Source: Lepidurus packardi (taxonomy: Eukaryota > Arthropoda > Branchiopoda > Notostraca > Triopsidae). Taken from it: a DNA stretch of 64,000 bases. The position numbers and the translations under genes are program-made. The notes under the pieces are model-generated. The model saw only the letters and a program-made list of their open reading frames with translations. It made no database searches and was not told where the DNA came from. Below are positions 53,451 through 61,999 of this stretch, one piece after another; positions within the stretch are counted from its first letter, which is position 1; the number at the start of each line of letters is the position of its first letter. Location: the NCBI GenBank assembly GCA_023053545.1, contig JAKZAN010000063.1:124001-188000 (forward strand), in the 5' to 3' direction.

Positions 53451-54040
53451 TGAAAACAGAAAAGATGTCATTAGAAGAGCACAATGCTCGCACCGATCGG
53501 TCATACAAGCTGCTGCTAGGTTTTGCCATGGTAAGCATGACAATGATGTTTGCTGGGCTTACCAGTGCGTTTGTTGTTAGTAAGTCAAGAGCCGACTGGT
53601 TGAAGGACTTTCAGATGCCAACGGAGTTTTTTATTAGTACAGCCGTTATACTGTGTTGCAGCATTACTTTTCAGTTGGCAAAATATGCCATAAAAAAAGA
53701 CAACAGATCCGCGGTTTCAGTTTGGTTGTGGTTAACTCTTGGGCTTGGATTGTTATTTGTATTTCTTCAATTTCAAGGATTTGCAGCTATTGTTGCGCAA
53801 GGTCATTATTTCACTGGAAGTCAAAGTTCTATTACCACAACGTTTTTATATGTGGTTACTTTAGCGCACTTAGTACACCTTTTTGGAGGGGTCTTATCGC
53901 TGCTTGTTATAATTTATAATCATTTTAAACAAAAATACAATTCTCGTCAAACCCTTGGAATTGAGCTAGGTGCAATGTATTGGCACTTTCTAGACTTTTT
54001 ATGGGTTTATTTGTTTTTGTTTTTATATTTCTTTAAATAA
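53450..54040 (+). CDS. Heme-copper oxidase subunit III, short form
   Basis: The 196-residue protein has five hydrophobic helices and belongs to the subunit III family: MTMMFAGLTSAFVVSKSRADW (the first helix, conserved F-A-G-L-T-S in Bacteroidota) and LAHLVHLFGGVLSLLVI, ending MYWHFLDFLWVYLFLFLYFF, the family's C-terminal signature. A second subunit III homologue follows 42 bases downstream. Which of the two associates with subunits I and II cannot be told from sequence. Confidence 0.92.
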   Translation: MKTEKMSLEEHNARTDRSYKLLLGFAMVSMTMMFAGLTSAFVVSKSRADWLKDFQMPTEFFISTAVILCCSITFQLAKYAIKKDNRSAVSVWLWLTLGLGLLFVFLQFQGFAAIVAQGHYFTGSQSSITTTFLYVVTLAHLVHLFGGVLSLLVIIYNHFKQKYNSRQTLGIELGAMYWHFLDFLWVYLFLFLYFFK

Positions 54041-54082
54041 GAAAAAAACGTAAATTTGGACACTTTTTAACGAATACTTTTT

Positions 54083-55105
54083 ATGGAAGCAACTACTGTA
54101 AATAGCGGCGAAAAAATTTGGGGCGGCGGAAATGAGCCGATGGGTGCCAGTTATGGTAAATTGATGATGTGGTTTTTCATCGTTTCTGATGCACTTACTT
54201 TCTCTGGATTTCTTGCGGCTTATGGTTTTTCGAGATTTAAATTTATTGAAACTTGGCCTTTGCCAGATGAGGTTTTCACGCACTTTCCTTTTATGCATGG
54301 TGTTTCGGCTCCGATGTATTATGTAGCGTTGATGACTTTTATCCTGATCTTCTCTTCAGTAACGATGGTTCTTGCTGTTGATGCAGGACATAAAATGCAA
54401 CAAAGTAAAGTTGCATTCTATATGTTTCTGACGATCATTGGCGGTTTCGTTTTTGTCGGTTCTCAAGCATGGGAATGGAAGAACTTCATTAAAGGAGAGT
54501 ATGGCGCTATTGAAACTAAAGGCGGTAGTTTGTTGCAATTTGTGGATAATACTGGAAAGCGCGTTGCTTTAGCGGATTTCGCTGCAGAATTGCCAGAAGT
54601 TCGCGAACAGTTAACCCGATCTAAAGGAAGATGGTTCATGTCTGAAACTGCTTTGCCGACATATTCTGTTGAAGAAGTTCAGGCAGGTTTTGCTGCTCAT
54701 CCAGAATTATTGATTCGCACTGAAAAAATATATCAGGATACTGCTGAGGACAAAGCGAATGCATCTTTACAACCTGGTCTCCAACATAAAAAACACAAAG
54801 AAGTGCTTACTAGAGAGGCGTCTGCTAAAATGCTGGCTAACGCACATTATGTAGTAGAAGGCGCAAATCTGAAGAGAAATGAATACGGAAGTAGATTGTT
54901 TGCTGACTTTTTCTTCTTTATTACAGGTTTTCACGGTTTCCACGTTCTTTCAGGTGTAATCATCAATATTATTATATTTTTTAATATTATTCTTGGAACT
55001 TACGAGAAAAGAAGAAGCTACGAAATGGTCGAAAAAGTTGGTTTATACTGGCACTTTGTAGATTTGGTTTGGGTATTTGTATTCACATTCTTCTACTTGG
55101 TTTAA
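54083..55105 (+). CDS. coxC: Cytochrome c oxidase subunit III, long form
   Basis: The 340-residue homologue has the same five-helix plan and the same end (GLYWHFVDLVWVFVFTFFYL), with MMWFFIVSDALTFSGFLAAY as helix 1 and FFITGFHGFHVLSGVIINII near the end. Between helices 3 and 4, about residues 140-260, it carries a large soluble insertion rich in charged residues that the short subunit lacks. Subunit III stabilises subunit I and affects proton uptake. It is 22 bases before subunit IV. Confidence 0.93.
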   Translation: MEATTVNSGEKIWGGGNEPMGASYGKLMMWFFIVSDALTFSGFLAAYGFSRFKFIETWPLPDEVFTHFPFMHGVSAPMYYVALMTFILIFSSVTMVLAVDAGHKMQQSKVAFYMFLTIIGGFVFVGSQAWEWKNFIKGEYGAIETKGGSLLQFVDNTGKRVALADFAAELPEVREQLTRSKGRWFMSETALPTYSVEEVQAGFAAHPELLIRTEKIYQDTAEDKANASLQPGLQHKKHKEVLTREASAKMLANAHYVVEGANLKRNEYGSRLFADFFFFITGFHGFHVLSGVIINIIIFFNIILGTYEKRRSYEMVEKVGLYWHFVDLVWVFVFTFFYLV

Positions 55106-55127
55106 TTAATAACGCTACACATTTATT

Positions 55128-55478
55128 ATGTCACACGAGCACGTATCTAACACAAAAAGAATCTGGTTTGTATTCGGACTATTGTCTGTAGTAACAACAG
55201 TAGAAGTTGCCTTGGGAATTGTAAAGCCAGACGCTTTATACATGTCCAATTTCTTAAGAATGAATTTACTTAACTGGATTTTCATAATCTTAACCATATT
55301 TAAGGCTTATTATATCGTTTGGGCTTTTATGCACATGGAAGGTGAAAAAGCTAGCTTAAGATGGTCAGTAGTTTCGTCTTTGGTTTTCTTAGTTGCATAT
55401 TTAATTTTCATTTTACTTATAGAAGCCGATTATATTTATGAAGTATTTCGAACTTCAACAATAAAGTGGAATTTCTAA
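55128..55478 (+). CDS. Cytochrome c oxidase subunit IV
   Basis: A 116-residue protein with three membrane helices, matching the prokaryotic cytochrome c oxidase subunit IV family (COX4_pro-like). IWFVFGLLSVVTTVEVALG opens helix 1, and YYIVWAFMHMEGEKASLRW is the typical helix 2-3 junction. A terminator follows. Confidence 0.9.
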   Translation: MSHEHVSNTKRIWFVFGLLSVVTTVEVALGIVKPDALYMSNFLRMNLLNWIFIILTIFKAYYIVWAFMHMEGEKASLRWSVVSSLVFLVAYLIFILLIEADYIYEVFRTSTIKWNF

Positions 55479-55494
55479 TTCAAGATATCACACA

Positions 55495-55522
55495 AAAAAG
55501 GCGGTTTTTATACCGCCTTTTT
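55495..55522 (+). terminator. Intrinsic terminator after subunit IV
   Basis: AAAAAGGCGGT and ACCGCCTTTTT form an 11-bp stem with a 6-base loop and a T-run. Genes downstream (55556 on) must be transcribed by read-through or from a promoter such as TATTTTTG at 55524-55531. Confidence 0.9.
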
Positions 55523-55555
55523 TTATTTTTGTATCATAAATAACAGCAATTAAGC

Positions 55556-56194
55556 ATGAAGAAAAATGCCGTCCTGTTTGTCCTCTTTATTCTCCCAATA
55601 GTAGCATACCTTTTCTTTGCTTCGGGAATCAATAGTTTTTCAAAATTGCCAACCATTACTTCCAAGGTAAACGACCTCGGAGATTGGAAGTCCGAACGAG
55701 GCGAAAAAATATCCTTGGATGGAAAGATCACCATTTTATGCTTTGGTGGCGCAGATCTGCAATCCAATAGGGGCAATCTTTTCAATCTGCACATGAAAGT
55801 CTATGAGCGATACCACGAATTTAAAGACTTGCAGTTTGTTGTTGTGTCGCCTTTGGGCACAGAAAAGAGCGCTGGGTATATTTTAGAGCAGTTCCAGACC
55901 ATTTCAGATATATCGCAGTGGAAGTTCGTATTCGCAGATCCAAAGGAAATTCAGAGCTTCTATGACGGTTTAAAATTGCAAGGAAAGCTTGATGAAAATC
56001 TAGGCACGTCGTATGTTTATATAATCGACAAGGATCGGAATTTGCGTGGCCGAAAAGGCGACCAATATAAAGAAGGCTATAATACTTTTCATCCTTCCGA
56101 AATAAGTAATGAGATGTTAGATGATTTTAAGATCATTTTATATGAGTATCGCGCTGCTCTAAAAAAGAATCGAAATGCAACCCGCAAAATCTAA
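55556..56194 (+). CDS. Exported thioredoxin-fold protein without cysteine pair, next to sco
   Basis: The 212 residues start with a membrane anchor (AVLFVLFILPIVAYLFFASG). A Sco/peroxiredoxin-like fold follows: the strand KITILCFGGADLQSNRG takes the place where Sco has its metal-binding CxxxC, then QFVVVSPLGTEKS, WKFVFADPKEIQSFYDGL and SYVYIIDKDRNLRGRKG. The CxxxCP motif and the metal His are missing. Its position directly before sco suggests a part in oxidase assembly. The fold is inference from pattern; the family is common in Flavobacteria without assigned function. Confidence 0.8.
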   Translation: MKKNAVLFVLFILPIVAYLFFASGINSFSKLPTITSKVNDLGDWKSERGEKISLDGKITILCFGGADLQSNRGNLFNLHMKVYERYHEFKDLQFVVVSPLGTEKSAGYILEQFQTISDISQWKFVFADPKEIQSFYDGLKLQGKLDENLGTSYVYIIDKDRNLRGRKGDQYKEGYNTFHPSEISNEMLDDFKIILYEYRAALKKNRNATRKI

Positions 56195-56201
56195 CGTGAT
56201 G

Positions 56202-56885
56202 ATGAAAGGAAAGAAGTATATTGGAATTTCGTTTATTATTTTGCTGTTTGGTATTTGGGCGGTGCCCAAAATTGTCCACCGCATGAAAAATGATGCCACT
56301 GTTGACGCTGCAAGATTGGATTCGACTGGCGGAAAGAATGAGGTTAGTGATGATTTGGTAGTAATTGGTGCAGTGCCAAAATTTGTGCTTACCAACCAAA
56401 ATAGTAAGCAAATTTCTAACGCAGATTATTTAGGGAAGGTTTATGTAATTGAGTTCTTTTTCTCTACTTGCCCAACAATTTGCCCAATTATGAATAGGAA
56501 TATGGAAGCACTTCAAAATAAGTTTTTCGGGAACCCAAATTTCGGAATTGCGTCCATAACCATCAATCCAGAAAATGATACTCCGACCGTACTGAAAGCG
56601 CATGCTGAAACTATTGGTGTGAAATCCTCGAATTGGAATTTGCTCACGGGCAACCAAGAGTACATATACGAGCTAGCCAACAAGGGTTTTAATTTATATG
56701 TTGGCCAATCAGGCAAGGCAAAAGGCGGTTTCGAACATTCAGGCTTATTTGCATTAATCGACAAGAAGGGAAATATTCGCTGTCGTAAAGATGAATTTGG
56801 CAATCCAATAATGTATTATGACGGATTAGAGAAATCTGGAATAGAGGCAATAACTAAAGATATTAATATTTTAATTAAGGAATAA
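56202..56885 (+). CDS. sco: Copper chaperone Sco (SCO1/SenC)
   Basis: Sco proteins deliver copper to the CuA centre of subunit II. The 227-residue protein has an N-terminal anchor (KYIGISFIILLFGIWAVP), the copper-binding motif FFFSTCPTICPIM and the third ligand His in GFEHSGLFALID. The ATG at 56202 (MKGKKYIG) leaves a 7-base gap to the upstream stop; in-frame ATGs at 56199 and 56175 also exist, the latter overlapping the previous gene. It overlaps the next gene by one base. Confidence 0.93.
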   Translation: MKGKKYIGISFIILLFGIWAVPKIVHRMKNDATVDAARLDSTGGKNEVSDDLVVIGAVPKFVLTNQNSKQISNADYLGKVYVIEFFFSTCPTICPIMNRNMEALQNKFFGNPNFGIASITINPENDTPTVLKAHAETIGVKSSNWNLLTGNQEYIYELANKGFNLYVGQSGKAKGGFEHSGLFALIDKKGNIRCRKDEFGNPIMYYDGLEKSGIEAITKDINILIKE

Positions 56886-57427
56886 TGGAACATACACCAG
56901 TTGAAAGTAAGTACGGTAAATTTATAGCAATAGTTTCAATTGCTATCCCCATAGCGGTTGCTGTATTGTTTTCAGTTAAACTCCAAGATTTTGGTTTCGA
57001 TGTGAAGCCGCTAACATTTTTACCGCCAATTTACGCGTCGATTAACGGCCTAACCGCAATTGTATTGGTGGCGGGAGTTTGGGCTATAAAAAATGGCAAG
57101 CAGAAGTTACACCAGCAATTAATGACATCTGCAATCGCTTTGTCGGCTTTGTTTTTGGTCATGTATGTTGCTTATCACATGACATCAGATTCGACGATTT
57201 ATCGAGGTGGCGCACCAATTAAGTATGTCTACTATTTTATATTGTTGACCCACATTGCACTTTCTGTCGTAATTATTCCGCTGGTGCTAATTACTTATGT
57301 TCGCGCATTATCAGAAAGGTATGACCGCCACCGACGCATCGCAAAAATCACTTTTCCGCTTTGGCTGTATGTTGCTGTAACTGGTGTGATTGTTTACTTA
57401 ATGATAGCGCCTTATTATGCTGCTTAA
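56885..57427 (+). CDS. DUF420 membrane protein
   Basis: A 180-residue polytopic protein with five helices. It fits DUF420 (YozB-like), whose genes are often found with cytochrome oxidase genes. Conserved histidines lie in KQKLHQQLMTSAIA, YVAYHMTSDST and LLTHIALSVVIIPLVLITY; they may bind heme or metal, but the function is unknown. The start shares one base with the sco stop, and the end overlaps the next gene by 11 bases. Confidence 0.88.
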   Translation: MEHTPVESKYGKFIAIVSIAIPIAVAVLFSVKLQDFGFDVKPLTFLPPIYASINGLTAIVLVAGVWAIKNGKQKLHQQLMTSAIALSALFLVMYVAYHMTSDSTIYRGGAPIKYVYYFILLTHIALSVVIIPLVLITYVRALSERYDRHRRIAKITFPLWLYVAVTGVIVYLMIAPYYAA

Positions 57428-57653
57428 AAAATGTAGATTATTGTTTTTCTCGCTACTGTTGGTTTGCTTTACCAATGCATCTGCTTTGGCACAATGTGCC
57501 ATGTGCCGTGCTGCATTAGAAAGCGAAGGCAGTGCCAAGAAGGCAGAAGCCGTAAATGACGGGATTGTATACCTGATGATATTTCCATATCTGTTAGTAG
57601 CCGTCATCGCTTATATGGTTTATAAAACCGGCAAGAAATTGATTAAAAAATAA
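57417..57653 (+). CDS. Small exported membrane protein with CxxC motif
   Basis: The 78-residue protein has a signal peptide ending near SALA, then QCAMCRAALESEG right after the likely cleavage site, a short polar stretch and a C-terminal helix (IVYLMIFPYLLVAVIAYMVY) with a basic tail. The mature N-terminus would thus present CAMC to the periplasm close to the membrane. It overlaps the DUF420 gene and is last in the sco group, so a role in copper or heme handling for the oxidase is plausible but unproven. Similar short proteins occur in many Bacteroidota. Confidence 0.8.
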   Translation: MLLKKCRLLFFSLLLVCFTNASALAQCAMCRAALESEGSAKKAEAVNDGIVYLMIFPYLLVAVIAYMVYKTGKKLIKK

Positions 57654-59051
57654 CTATTTCAGACCGTCAATCGCCACATTTACGTTTCCGTTAATCTTTA
57701 TAAAGGCAATGATTGCCTTGTTCGTCAACTGAATTTTTTGGAATTTGATGTCGTCTAGATTTCCATTGATGAATACCCCTGGCATTGGCGAATAATTTTT
57801 CATGTATTTCATCATGTTTTGCTTGCCTTCATCAAGATTTGCCTTGATGGAATACCTACAGTTTTCTTGTATTTTTCGCAGAATCAATCCTTCAGCAAGC
57901 CAATTTGCAGTACGCATTAACCTGCTTTTTGTTTCCAAAGCATAATCAAGTCCATCAAAGTAAATCTCTTTTTTTTCTTCGTTATATTGTGGGGTGCCGG
58001 TCAGGTATACAGTGCCATTTATGCTTCCTAACATTTCCAAAGCGATTACCATCTTTCCTGCTTTGTGCCACAAACCTACTTTTTGAACAGTTACGGTTCG
58101 TTTGCCACTGCCAAAATTGACGCCTTTAAAGTTATTGGTAATAATCCTTTCTGCGTCTTTATACGTTGAAACAGCTGCAATATTTGCAGAGATTTGACTT
58201 GGCATTTTTGAAACAGGCTTCAACAGCACTTTTTCCTTTTCAAATTTAGCTAAAGGTTTTTGTCCAATCATCGTTTCCATAGCACATTTCATTCCCATTT
58301 CCAATGAGATAATGTCCTTACGAATTTCTGCCGTTGTCGTATAAATTTCAATAGGCACTATGCGCAGCCACGTCTGATATGTTTCACTCATTTCCACTGG
58401 TTGCGAAATCTTTTCGATAGCTTGCAGTACGTTCGGTTTCAGATCCATCGACTTTTCGATTGCATTGTCAATTTCCCTTTCGATTGTCGATTTAAAATAA
58501 CGCAGCGCTGGATTAATCACGTATGTAATCGGTACTTGTTTGCCCATTACGGTTGTGCTTGGGCTTTCGTTCCATTCTAATGATTTAATTTTCGTGTTGG
58601 TTTTAACTTTCCAGTTTGTGAGATTAACATCACTTAGAAGTGTAATGTTGCCACTTAAGTTAAACTCCTGGATGTTGTATAAATTTACACCCAATCGGTC
58701 AGTCCCCATTCTATATTTTACCATTGCTTTAAGCGGCAAGACTACTTTAATCTTTCCAGATTCTGAAGAAACTAAAATGGGCGCTAACTTCGAAATTTTC
58801 ATCTCTACATCATCATCTTCAATCTTTTTATCTTCATAGATCACGCCAGTTATTAATGCATTCACCTGATTTTCGATGTCTTTATATTTCATCGAAATCG
58901 GCAAACTCACAAAAGATGTACTGCTTTCATAAACCAACGGCGATGCGTCATCTGGTTCCGGCTTGAGCGCGTCAATTTTCTGAGAAGATGAACAGCCTTG
59001 CAATAGAAGGACTGAAAACATGATTATAGCGAAGTGCTTTAGGGTGTACAT
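57654..59051 (-). CDS. DUF4403 family lipoprotein
   Basis: The ATG at 59051 (MYTLKHFAIIMFSVLLLQGC) gives a clean lipoprotein signal with lipidated Cys at residue 20; an ATG at 59102 would add an unrelated 17 residues. The 465-residue product matches DUF4403, a family of large beta-rich lipoproteins of Bacteroidota with internal repeats (for instance paired strands near YKDIENQVNALITGVIY and YALETKSRLMRTANWLAEG). Such proteins resemble lipid-carrier folds, but no function is established. Its stop directly abuts the stop of the convergent upstream gene. Confidence 0.85.
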   Translation of the reverse strand: MYTLKHFAIIMFSVLLLQGCSSSQKIDALKPEPDDASPLVYESSTSFVSLPISMKYKDIENQVNALITGVIYEDKKIEDDDVEMKISKLAPILVSSESGKIKVVLPLKAMVKYRMGTDRLGVNLYNIQEFNLSGNITLLSDVNLTNWKVKTNTKIKSLEWNESPSTTVMGKQVPITYVINPALRYFKSTIEREIDNAIEKSMDLKPNVLQAIEKISQPVEMSETYQTWLRIVPIEIYTTTAEIRKDIISLEMGMKCAMETMIGQKPLAKFEKEKVLLKPVSKMPSQISANIAAVSTYKDAERIITNNFKGVNFGSGKRTVTVQKVGLWHKAGKMVIALEMLGSINGTVYLTGTPQYNEEKKEIYFDGLDYALETKSRLMRTANWLAEGLILRKIQENCRYSIKANLDEGKQNMMKYMKNYSPMPGVFINGNLDDIKFQKIQLTNKAIIAFIKINGNVNVAIDGLK

Positions 59052-59264
59052 ACAAATTATATTTGGCCGTAAAAATATTAAATAACAGTTCACTTTAGGC
59101 AAAGCTGTAACATTTTTCTTAATTTAGAGTCTAAAACCTAGCATCTTGTCGCATCTGGATTTCGACAGTAGTACGTTTCTAAACAAATTAGGTAATCAAA
59201 AATACTAACGAAGCTATTTTATGGTTAGTTTTGTATATTATTTCGCGACTTACGACATATAAAT

Positions 59265-60707
59265 ATGAATAAAAATACATTTACTTTTTTAATACTCATC
59301 GGCTTTATATTCGGCTCGGTCGCGCAAACAAAAAATTGGACACTTGAAGAATGTGTCAATTATGCATTAAAGAACAATATCGCGATTAAGCAAAGTGCAT
59401 TAAATGCCAAACTAGCTGAAGTTGATAAAAAAGGTGCGATTGGTGGTTTTTTTCCAAATATAAACGCCAATTCATCTCATTCTTGGAACATTGGTTTGAA
59501 CCAGAATATAACCACGGGACTGCTCGAAAATCAAACTACTCAATTTACGTCTGCTGGCTTATCGATGGGTATTAATATTTATAACGGTTTGCAAAACCAA
59601 AATCGTTTAAGAAGAAGTAATCTCGCAATTATTGCAGCGCAGTACCAGCTATCAAAAATGCAAGATGATATTTCACTGAATGTAGCGAATGCTTTTCTTC
59701 AAATTTTATTCAATAAGGAAAACTATAAAGTACAGTCTGAGCAACTAGCAAACAATCAACGCCAGCAAGTTCGTACGCAGGAATTGGTCAACGCCGGCTC
59801 CATTCCAAGAGGTGATCTACTCGACATGAAAGCAACTGTAGCTGCAAGTAACCAAGCCGTTATTTCGGCTCAAAACGCATTATTTATTTCGAAAATAAGC
59901 TTAGCACAATTGCTTCAATTGGAAGACTATCAAAATTTTGATATTGCGGAAGATAATTTTCAGCCCACACAAAGCAGCACAATGCTGCAGCCTGTCGAAA
60001 AAATTGCCGAACAAGCAAAGGAAAGTCGTGTAGAACTCAAAATCGCTCGTGCCAATTTGGAACTAGCGCAACGTGACGTTAAAATTGCGCAAGGTTCATT
60101 CCAGCCTTCTATCCAAGGATTTTATAGTTTTAGCACGCGTGCAGCCTATTCAGACCGTGTGGTTGGCATTGTGCCCGACGCTACGAATCCCACAAACGTG
60201 ATTGGCTCCGTCGATGTCAATGGCACTATATATAACGTATTACAACCCAATTTTTCACCAGTCCTTGGCAGCGCCTTGCCCATACTGGATCAGTTCAAAA
60301 ACAACAAAGGGCATTCCTTTGGTTTGCAGTTAAACGTTCCAATTTTCAACGGATTTGCTGCCCAAAACAATGTGGCCCGCTCTAAAATTGCTTTAGAACG
60401 CTCTAAAAATGCTTACGCGCAGCAGGAGCTGGATCTGGAAAGAGATGTCTACCAAGCTTTCACCGATGCAAATGGCGCCTTGAATGCTTACGAATCTGCT
60501 CTCACGGCATTAGAAGCAAGAACTGAAGCATACAATTATGCTAAGGAACGCTATGCTGTTGGCATCATGAATGCATTTGATTATAACCAAGCGCAAACGC
60601 TTTTTATTAATGCAAAATCAGATGTTTTGCGAACAAAATATGATTATATTTTCCGAGTAAAAATTGTAGAGTTTTACTTTGGTATTCCAATTTCACAACT
60701 TAATTAA
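59265..60707 (+). CDS. TolC-family outer-membrane efflux protein
   Basis: The 480 residues begin with a signal peptide (TFTFLILIGFIFGSVAQ) and NWTLEECVNYALKNNIAIKQ, the standard start of the family. Two OEP repeats follow, with long coiled-coil helices (for example NAFDYNQAQTLFINAKSDVL near the end) and strands that form the outer-membrane barrel. TolC proteins connect an inner-membrane pump and adaptor to the outside. The adaptor gene starts two bases downstream; no pump gene follows. Confidence 0.93.
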   Translation: MNKNTFTFLILIGFIFGSVAQTKNWTLEECVNYALKNNIAIKQSALNAKLAEVDKKGAIGGFFPNINANSSHSWNIGLNQNITTGLLENQTTQFTSAGLSMGINIYNGLQNQNRLRRSNLAIIAAQYQLSKMQDDISLNVANAFLQILFNKENYKVQSEQLANNQRQQVRTQELVNAGSIPRGDLLDMKATVAASNQAVISAQNALFISKISLAQLLQLEDYQNFDIAEDNFQPTQSSTMLQPVEKIAEQAKESRVELKIARANLELAQRDVKIAQGSFQPSIQGFYSFSTRAAYSDRVVGIVPDATNPTNVIGSVDVNGTIYNVLQPNFSPVLGSALPILDQFKNNKGHSFGLQLNVPIFNGFAAQNNVARSKIALERSKNAYAQQELDLERDVYQAFTDANGALNAYESALTALEARTEAYNYAKERYAVGIMNAFDYNQAQTLFINAKSDVLRTKYDYIFRVKIVEFYFGIPISQLN

Positions 60708-60709
60708 TT

Positions 60710-61999
60710 ATGTCTAAAAAAACGATTTTTTATTTAATAGGAGGCCTCCTAATCTTGATTGCTGTGCTAATCGGTTTGAATAAGGCAGGATTTATTGGCA
60801 ACCAAGAAAAAGGCAAAGAAGTCGAAATAGCTTCCATTGACGAAATTACAATAGTCGAAACCGTGTCGGCTACCGGAAAAATTCAGCCCGAAGTTGAAGT
60901 TAAAATTTCTTCTGAAGTTTCAGGCGAAATTATCGATTTGCCCGTAAAGGAAGGTCAAGTAGTCAAGAAGGGCGATTTACTCGTAAAAATCAATCCAGAT
61001 TTGTATACTTCTGGCCTAAACAGAACAATGGCAGGTCTTGAAGGAACAAAAGCAGGTTTGAGTCAAGCCGACGCGCAATTCAAAGAAGCGCAGGCAAATT
61101 ATGAGCGCAACAAAACATTATTCGATAAAGGAATAATTTCGAAGTCGGACTGGGACCGCGCTGTTTCAGCTTTTGAAGTTGCAAAGGCCGCAAAACAATC
61201 TGCATATTATAACGTTAAAAGCGCATCGGCAACAGTAATCGAAGCACGGGACAACTTAGGCCGCACCACAATTTATTCACCTGCAAACGGCACAATTTCA
61301 ATGTTGGGCGTCGAATTAGGCGAACGCGTACTGGGAACGCAGCAGATGACGGGCACAGAAATTTTGCGGGTTGCCAATTTAAACAATATGGAGGTCGAAG
61401 TCGATGTGAATGAAAATGACATCGTCAAGATTACAGTAGGCGATTCAGCTCGCGTGCAAGTTGATGCTTATCTTAAAAAGGATTTTAAAGGAATCGTAAC
61501 AAGCATTTCAAATTCCGCAAATACAGCTTTGACAGCGGACCAGGTAACAAATTTTAAAGTGAAAGTGCGTATTCTCAAAGAATCCTATGAAGATTTGTCT
61601 AAAGGAAAACCGGAAAATTTCTCACCTTTCAGACCTGGAATGACTGCAACAGTAGACATCATCACGACCAGAAAAGAGAATATATTGGGCGTGCCAATTA
61701 GCGCCGTTATTATAAAATCTGATACAACAGCCACTAAAGCAAAAGCTACTGAAAAAGGCGCTAATAAAACCAAATCCGATAAAAAATTCGAGTGTGTTTT
61801 CGTAAAATCAGGCAACAAAGCCAAATTACGCATTATCAAAACAGGCATTCAAGACGACACTAATATCGAGGTTTTAAGCGGCTTGAAAAAAGGCGATGTT
61901 GTGATTGTAGGGCCATATAACACCGTAACAAAGGAGCTTAATCCAGGCGATGATGTTGTTGTTGCCGACAAACCTAAGACCACAAAGGAACAAAAATAA
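60710..61999 (+). CDS. Periplasmic adaptor subunit of an efflux pump (HlyD/MacA type)
   Basis: The 429-residue protein has an N-terminal membrane helix, a split lipoyl domain (VKISSEVSGEIIDLPVKEGQ, later TIYSPANGTISMLGVELGE), a coiled-coil hairpin (about 115-190), a beta-barrel domain and a membrane-proximal domain. A Lys/Thr-rich insertion lies at about 340-365. It bridges an inner-membrane pump to TolC. The pump, probably a MacB-like ABC permease, is not encoded next to it in the window. The last base of its stop is the first base of the tsaB ATG. Confidence 0.92.
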   Translation: MSKKTIFYLIGGLLILIAVLIGLNKAGFIGNQEKGKEVEIASIDEITIVETVSATGKIQPEVEVKISSEVSGEIIDLPVKEGQVVKKGDLLVKINPDLYTSGLNRTMAGLEGTKAGLSQADAQFKEAQANYERNKTLFDKGIISKSDWDRAVSAFEVAKAAKQSAYYNVKSASATVIEARDNLGRTTIYSPANGTISMLGVELGERVLGTQQMTGTEILRVANLNNMEVEVDVNENDIVKITVGDSARVQVDAYLKKDFKGIVTSISNSANTALTADQVTNFKVKVRILKESYEDLSKGKPENFSPFRPGMTATVDIITTRKENILGVPISAVIIKSDTTATKAKATEKGANKTKSDKKFECVFVKSGNKAKLRIIKTGIQDDTNIEVLSGLKKGDVVIVGPYNTVTKELNPGDDVVVADKPKTTKEQK

